From assembly GCA_010092805.1 (NCBI GenBank), contig JAADYY010000015.1, positions 1 to 9,508 on the forward strand: a stretch of 9,508 nt of DNA. The letters are read 5' to 3'. The notes beneath the pieces were generated by a model. It was not told where the DNA came from, did no database searches, and was given only the letters and a program-made list of their open reading frames with translations. How positions within the stretch are numbered: the first letter of the stretch is position 1; the number at the start of each line of letters is the position of its first letter. This stretch comes from Chloroflexota bacterium. Lineage in GTDB: Bacteria; Chloroflexota; Anaerolineae; Aggregatilineales; Phototrophicaceae. A program made the translations under genes and the position numbers. Of the stretch, positions 6,231 to 9,508 are shown one piece after another.

Positions 6231-7382
6231 ATGACCCGCACACTGAAAGTCGCCGCCGTGCAGATGGATGCCACACCCGCCCCCCTCACCGACCGTTTGG
6301 GCCGCGCCGCCGACTTGATCGCGGAAGCGGCGGGCGCGGGCGCGCAGTTGGTCGCGCTGCCGGAACTGTTCAATACGGGCTACACCTACGCCGATTCCAA
6401 CTACGCCGCCGCCGAACCGACCGACGGCCCCACGATCCGGTGGATGCGTGCGCAGGCAGCGCAGCACAACGTTCACGTGGTGGGGTCGCTGCTGCTGCGC
6501 GAACCGCGCGACATCTTCAACACCGCGCTGCTCATCGCGCCCGATGGCCGCACCTGGCGCTACGATAAGACCTACCCCTGGCTGTGGGAGCGCGCTTACT
6601 TCCGCGAAGCGCCGGGCACCACCATCGCTGAGACCGATCTGGGCAAATTTGGGATGTTGATCTGCTGGGATTCGGCGCACCCTGAATTGTGGGATGCTTA
6701 CGCCGGGCAGGTTGACGCCATGCTGATCGTGAGCTGCCCGCCGCGCATGTCCCACCTCACGCTGACCTTCCCCGACGGATCGACAGCGAGCAGCACAGAT
6801 GTTCCAGGGTTGGATACGGGCGAACCACCGGCGCGTGAATTATTCCCGGACATCGACACAGATACACGCGCAGCCTGGATGCGGGTGCCGGTCGTGGCGA
6901 CGGCGGGCGCGGGCACATTCCGCGCGAAGCTGCCGCTGCCGCAGGTCTCCGTGCTGCCCTACGTGATCGGTCGCCCGAATGCCGGGGATCGTGTGGCGGC
7001 TGCGGCGGAGGCCATCGCCGAGACGGGCTACGACCCGCAAACGAAGATCGTCGGCGCAGACGGCGCTGTGATCGCGCGTGTCACGGACGGCGGCGACGGC
7101 TTCGTGATCGCGGAGGTGCCGCTCGCCGTTCAACCGCCGCAGCCGAACGGCCCCCAACCGAAAATGCACACGCCGGACCTCATCTACTTCTACAGCGACG
7201 TGTTCGCGCCGTCGCTGCTGGCGAATGTCTATCGGCGGGCGGTGCGGCAGCGCTTCGGCGCGCAGATGGCCCCGTACTCAGCGCGGACGCAGGCGCGCAT
7301 CCGCGCGGTACGGATGGCGGCGGCGGTGCTCGTCGGTGTGCTGGTTGGCGCACGCCTGATCAGGTGGCTGCGCCGCCGCTGA
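6231..7382 (+). CDS. Nitrilase-superfamily C-N hydrolase with C-terminal membrane anchor
   Basis: A 383-residue carbon-nitrogen hydrolase. The Glu-Lys-Cys triad is visible: Glu45 in LPELFNTGY, Lys113 in YDKTYP, and Cys145 in LICWDSAHPE. These enzymes hydrolyse nitriles, amides or N-carbamoyl groups through a Cys thioester; the substrate cannot be read from sequence. Two features are unusual. About 40 residues (173-212, SHLTLTF onward, rich in Asp, Ser, Thr and Pro) stand between the nucleophile region and the later core strands, and look like an insertion. Residues about 362-380 (MAAAVLVGVLVGARLIRWL) form a hydrophobic helix flanked by arginines and ending RRR, so the enzyme is probably tail-anchored with its catalytic domain in the cytoplasm. 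Typical members are soluble and 260-310 residues long. AAAGG lies 8 bases before the ATG. The gene is 30 bases after the secreted protein gene and its stop overlaps a possible start of the decarboxylase gene. Confidence 0.9.
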   Translation: MTRTLKVAAVQMDATPAPLTDRLGRAADLIAEAAGAGAQLVALPELFNTGYTYADSNYAAAEPTDGPTIRWMRAQAAQHNVHVVGSLLLREPRDIFNTALLIAPDGRTWRYDKTYPWLWERAYFREAPGTTIAETDLGKFGMLICWDSAHPELWDAYAGQVDAMLIVSCPPRMSHLTLTFPDGSTASSTDVPGLDTGEPPARELFPDIDTDTRAAWMRVPVVATAGAGTFRAKLPLPQVSVLPYVIGRPNAGDRVAAAAEAIAETGYDPQTKIVGADGAVIARVTDGGDGFVIAEVPLAVQPPQPNGPQPKMHTPDLIYFYSDVFAPSLLANVYRRAVRQRFGAQMAPYSARTQARIRAVRMAAAVLVGVLVGARLIRWLRRR

Positions 7383-7429
7383 TGCGGTACGATGGCCACC
7401 CAACGATCACGAATCCCGTTGAGGCTGCC

Positions 7430-8788
7430 ATGACCCTCGAAACCCAATCGCTGCCGCTGCTGCGTGAAGCGCTGGATCGACTCAGCGCCGGGTTTGCCGA
7501 TTTGCCCGCCGCCGACCCCGACCTCGATCTGGATCGGTTGCGGGCGGTGCTGCTCGAAACTGCCGAGCGGCTGCACGACAATTATCCGTATCAGCACCCG
7601 CTCTACGCCGGGCAAATGCTCAAGCCGCCGCACCCGGTCGCGCGGCTGGCGTACACGCTGGCGCTGTGGATCAACCCGAACAACCACGCGCTCGATGGCG
7701 GGCGGGCCAGCTCAGCGATGGAGAAGGAAGCCGTCGCGGAACTGGCGGCGCTGTTCGGCTGGCAGACGCATCTCGGTCACTTGACGGGCGGCGGCACACT
7801 GGCGAATCTGGAGGCGCTGTGGGTGGCCGGGCAGCTGCACCCCGGCGCGCCGATCCTCGCGTCGGCGCAAGCGCACTATACCCACAGCCGCATCAGCGGG
7901 GTGCTGGGCCTGCCCTTCGAGTCGATCCCGGTGGACGGCCAAGCCCGCCTGGATCTGGCGGCGCTGGAAACGCGGTTGCAGCAGGGCGCGGTCGGGACGG
8001 TCGTGGCGACACTGGGCACCACCGCCACCGGCTCCGTTGATCCGCTGCCCGGCCTGCTGGATCTTCAGGCGCGCTACGGCTTCCGCATTCACGTGGATGC
8101 CGCGTATGGCGGCTACTTCCGGCTGGTCGATAACCTGGGTGATGAGGCGCGCGCCGCTTTTGATCGGCTGGATGCCGTCGACTCAATTGTCGTTGATCCG
8201 CACAAGCACGGCTTGCAGCCCTACGGTTGCGGCTGCATCCTCTTCCGCGATCCGTCGGTGGGGCGGCTGTACCAGCACGAGTCGCCGTACACCTACTTCA
8301 CGTCCGCAGAATTGCATCTCGGCGAAATCAGCCTGGAATGTTCGCGTCCGGGCGCGGCGGCGGTGGCGCTGTGGGCCACCCAGCGGCTGTTTCCGCTGGC
8401 ACGCGGCGGATCGTTTGCGGCTGACCTGGGCAAAGCGCGCGCGGCAGCCTGTGATCTGCATGATCGGCTGGCGGGCGATGATCGCTTCCTGACGGCGTTC
8501 GCGCCGGAACTCGACATCGTGATCTGGGGGCCGCGCGCCGAGTCCGCCAGCGCGATCTCTGCGCTGTCCCGGCAGATCTTCAGCGCTGCCGCGGCGGAGA
8601 ATCTACATCTGGCGGTGGTCAGTTTGCCGCGCGAACTGCTGCAACCGTCGTGGCCGGAAATTGCCTGGGATCAAGCGCAGGTGACGTGTTTGCGCTCGTG
8701 CTTGATGAAGCCAGACCACCTCGCCTGGATCGAGGTGATCTGGCAAATTTTGGATCGGGTGACCAAGCAGGTGCTGGCGAAGGCTTGA
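7430..8788 (+). CDS. Group II PLP-dependent amino-acid decarboxylase
   Basis: A 452-residue fold-type I PLP enzyme of the aromatic-amino-acid/glutamate/diaminobutyrate decarboxylase group. It removes the alpha-carboxyl group of an L-amino acid to give an amine. Visible motifs, numbered from the ATG at 7430: phosphate-binding LTGGGTLANLE (118-128), ring-stacking His149 in HYTHSR, cofactor-pairing Asp223 in HVDAAYGG, and the Schiff-base Lys259 in DPHKHG. A conserved family stretch YTYFTSAELHLGEISLECSR follows at about 287-306. The substrate is uncertain; tyrosine, 2,4-diaminobutyrate or glutamate are possible. I chose ATG 7430, with GAGG at 7421-7424 five bases upstream. An in-frame ATG at 7382 overlaps the previous stop as TGATG and would add 16 residues by translational coupling; it is a real alternative. 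The gene follows the C-N hydrolase gene in the same operon and converges with the next gene, 9 bases apart. Confidence 0.92.
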   Translation: MTLETQSLPLLREALDRLSAGFADLPAADPDLDLDRLRAVLLETAERLHDNYPYQHPLYAGQMLKPPHPVARLAYTLALWINPNNHALDGGRASSAMEKEAVAELAALFGWQTHLGHLTGGGTLANLEALWVAGQLHPGAPILASAQAHYTHSRISGVLGLPFESIPVDGQARLDLAALETRLQQGAVGTVVATLGTTATGSVDPLPGLLDLQARYGFRIHVDAAYGGYFRLVDNLGDEARAAFDRLDAVDSIVVDPHKHGLQPYGCGCILFRDPSVGRLYQHESPYTYFTSAELHLGEISLECSRPGAAAVALWATQRLFPLARGGSFAADLGKARAAACDLHDRLAGDDRFLTAFAPELDIVIWGPRAESASAISALSRQIFSAAAAENLHLAVVSLPRELLQPSWPEIAWDQAQVTCLRSCLMKPDHLAWIEVIWQILDRVTKQVLAKA

Positions 8789-8797
8789 CGACAACGC

Positions 8798-9157
8798 TCA
8801 GCCGGCACTCACGCGGTCGTTGAGCCGGGCCAGCAGCACCCGGCTTTGCGCGCGGATCGAGCGGACGTTCTCCTCTTGATCACCGTTGAGAGGGCCGTCT
8901 TCGCCGCTCAAGAGCAGTTCTGCGTAGCCGATGATCGCGTTGAGGTTGGCCCGCGTCTCGAAATTGAGCAGCGTTTTGGCCTGCGCCGATTGGTATTCTG
9001 GCAAGCTGATAAATACCGTCGTGATCTCCCACGCGGCCTTGTCAATGGCCTCTGTGCAGCGAATCTGCGCTGGGGTGAGCAGGCCCGTCTCTTCACTCAA
9101 CAATGACCTGGTCGTCGTCGTGATTGACTGCACGGGCTGCATCAGTTCATCGTCCAT
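8798..9157 (-). CDS. Tandem degenerate histidine-kinase DHp (HisKA-like) protein
   Basis: A 119-residue soluble protein. Residues 64-113 read like the dimerisation/phosphoacceptor helices of a sensor kinase: NLNAIIGYAELLLSGEDGPL, then Q and a second helix with IRAQS and LLARLN. The phosphoacceptor His of HELRTPLNAI is replaced by Phe66 (FETRANLNAI). Residues 3-50 are a second copy in exact register 63 residues earlier: DELMQPVQSI, with Asp3 at the His position, then LLSEETGLLTPAQ. Ten of 48 aligned positions are identical without a gap. There is no ATP-binding domain, so this cannot be a working kinase. A four-helix scaffold that binds a kinase or response regulator, or a phosphotransfer-like decoy, is an inference. 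AAGG lies 9 bases before ATG 9157. Its 3' end is 9 bases from the decarboxylase stop. Confidence 0.8.
   Translation of the reverse strand: MDDELMQPVQSITTTTRSLLSEETGLLTPAQIRCTEAIDKAAWEITTVFISLPEYQSAQAKTLLNFETRANLNAIIGYAELLLSGEDGPLNGDQEENVRSIRAQSRVLLARLNDRVSAG
8824..8844 (+). terminator. Possible terminator of the decarboxylase operon
   Basis: GCCGGG (8824-8829) and CCCGGC (8839-8844) form a 6-bp GC-only stem with a 9-base loop, followed by TTTGCG. It starts 35 bases after the decarboxylase stop, inside the 3' coding end of the convergent DHp-like gene. The U tract is short, and such stems arise by chance in GC-rich coding DNA. Confidence 0.25.
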
Positions 9158-9200
9158 CAGTGATAACCTTAATATTATTCCACACGCATAACCCGATCAG

Positions 9201-9209
9201 ATTATCGCA
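9201..9209 (-). promoter_or_regulatory. Possible extended -10 promoter of the DHp-like gene
   Basis: On the minus strand the bases read TGC-GATAAT, an extended -10 element (TGn plus 5 of 6 consensus bases). No good -35 is seen 16-18 bases upstream. Transcription would start near 9194, about 37 bases before the ATG at 9157. Confidence 0.35.
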
Positions 9210-9447
9210 CAGAATCGCGCCGAAACCCACCGACAAACCGTTGATTGTGGGAGTGCTGAATGTCGCAGATACAGTCTGTCAATTTGACCTGAGCCAGGGT
9301 CAGCAGAGCCTTGATTTTCACCACACCCTGTGGGAAATGTGGCTGAGTCCGGGGCCTGCTGATCCAAGTGGGGTGTATTCTGATGAGCGGGAGTGATGCT
9401 AAATGAAAACAAAAAGGCGGTGACACAGATGTTGTTGGCGAATCAGG

Positions 9448-9501
9448 CCCTCACCCTAAATCCCGCTCCCAACCGCCGCTTTGCGGCTAGGCGAGGGACT
9501 T
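9448..9501. repeat. REP-like palindromic intergenic repeat
   Basis: The segment opens CCCTCACCCTAAATCCCGCT and closes GGCGAGGGACTTC. In the middle GCCGC (9475-9479) and GCGGC (9483-9487) form a perfect stem around TTT, and the outer arms CCCTC (9448-9452) and GAGGG (9493-9497) are also complementary. This CCCTCACCC...GAGGGACTT layout is that of a dispersed palindromic element I recall from many GC-rich genomes, including Chloroflexota, where copies sit between genes. Only one copy is in this window, so the repeat status rests on recall and on its internal symmetry. Confidence 0.55.
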
Positions 9502-9508
9502 CAAAAGC

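Larger units (their letters stand above)
9158..9508. other. Right-end stretch without a convincing gene
   Basis: These 351 bases hold no supported coding region. The plus-strand open frame ending at 9396 lacks a ribosome site and recognisable protein character except a possible stretch at 9230-9396, and the minus-strand frames are equally unconvincing. What can be seen: a promoter-like element for the DHp gene (9201-9209), two small inverted repeats (TGACC/GGTCA at 9285-9289 and 9298-9302, and CCACA-CCC-TGTGG at 9321-9333), a six-codon ORF ATG 9403 to TGA 9423, and a REP-like repeat at the end. An ATG at 9429 stays open to the window edge but mostly translates the repeat. Confidence 0.6.

Noticed and set aside
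6162..6755. 197-residue minus-strand open frame
   Set aside because: Antisense to the C-N hydrolase catalytic region; no motif of its own.
9124..9396. 90-residue plus-strand open frame
   Set aside because: Its ATG lies inside the DHp-like gene on the other strand, no ribosome site is seen, and no domain is recognisable. Its last third could be a remnant, but this cannot be supported.
9403..9423. Six-codon ORF MKTKRR as a leader peptide
   Set aside because: No attenuator structure or regulated gene follows before the window ends; too short to support.
9197..9426. Overlapping minus-strand frames of 71 and 74 residues
   Set aside because: Composition is unlike the true genes here and neither has a convincing ribosome site or protein pattern.
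1..9508. CRISPR arrays, tRNA, rRNA, transposase or phage genes
   Set aside because: No evenly spaced repeats, cloverleaf-like sequence, rRNA signature or mobile-element protein was seen on either strand.

Overview
The window begins at a contig edge. Its first 19 bases are the Tn5 (Nextera) mosaic-end adapter, so genomic sequence starts near base 20. The DNA is GC-rich and encodes mid-sized bacterial genes. The style fits a member of the Chloroflexota (Anaerolineae-like): a secreted gluzincin protease with an immune-inhibitor-A-like C-terminus, a secreted protein with PPC-like (bacterial pre-peptidase C-terminal) beta-domains, a YtxH-type small membrane protein, a bacterial heme oxygenase, and a CCCTCACCCTAAATCCC-type intergenic repeat at the right end. 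This taxonomic guess is an inference from protein style; there is no marker gene.

Layout. (1) 41-301 (+): small YtxH-like membrane protein, convergent with (2). Two perfect palindromes, 308-330 and 336-354, lie at the junction. (2) 347-2272 (-): secreted zinc metalloprotease with HExxH...E. (3) 2408-4021 (-): a 537-residue multi-domain protein of unknown function, with a central coiled coil and a short C-terminal toxin-like beta module. It is the best candidate here for an undescribed or defence-related function. (4) 4022-4254: divergent promoter region. (5) 4255-4866 (+): biliverdin-producing heme oxygenase, with no phytochrome beside it. (6) 4995-8788 (+): probable three-gene operon of a secreted PPC-like protein, a nitrilase-superfamily C-N hydrolase with a C-terminal membrane anchor, and a group II PLP-dependent amino-acid decarboxylase. 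(7) 8798-9157 (-): a 119-residue protein made of two tandem degenerate histidine-kinase dimerisation (DHp/HisKA) modules. Both lack the phosphoacceptor His and there is no ATPase domain. (8) 9158-9508: no convincing gene; a probable promoter for (7), small hairpins and a REP-like palindromic repeat.

Functional links are modest. The decarboxylase and C-N hydrolase could act on related amino-acid or amine substrates, and the secreted protein shares their transcript. The other genes look independently transcribed. No CRISPR array, tRNA, rRNA, transposase or phage gene was recognised.
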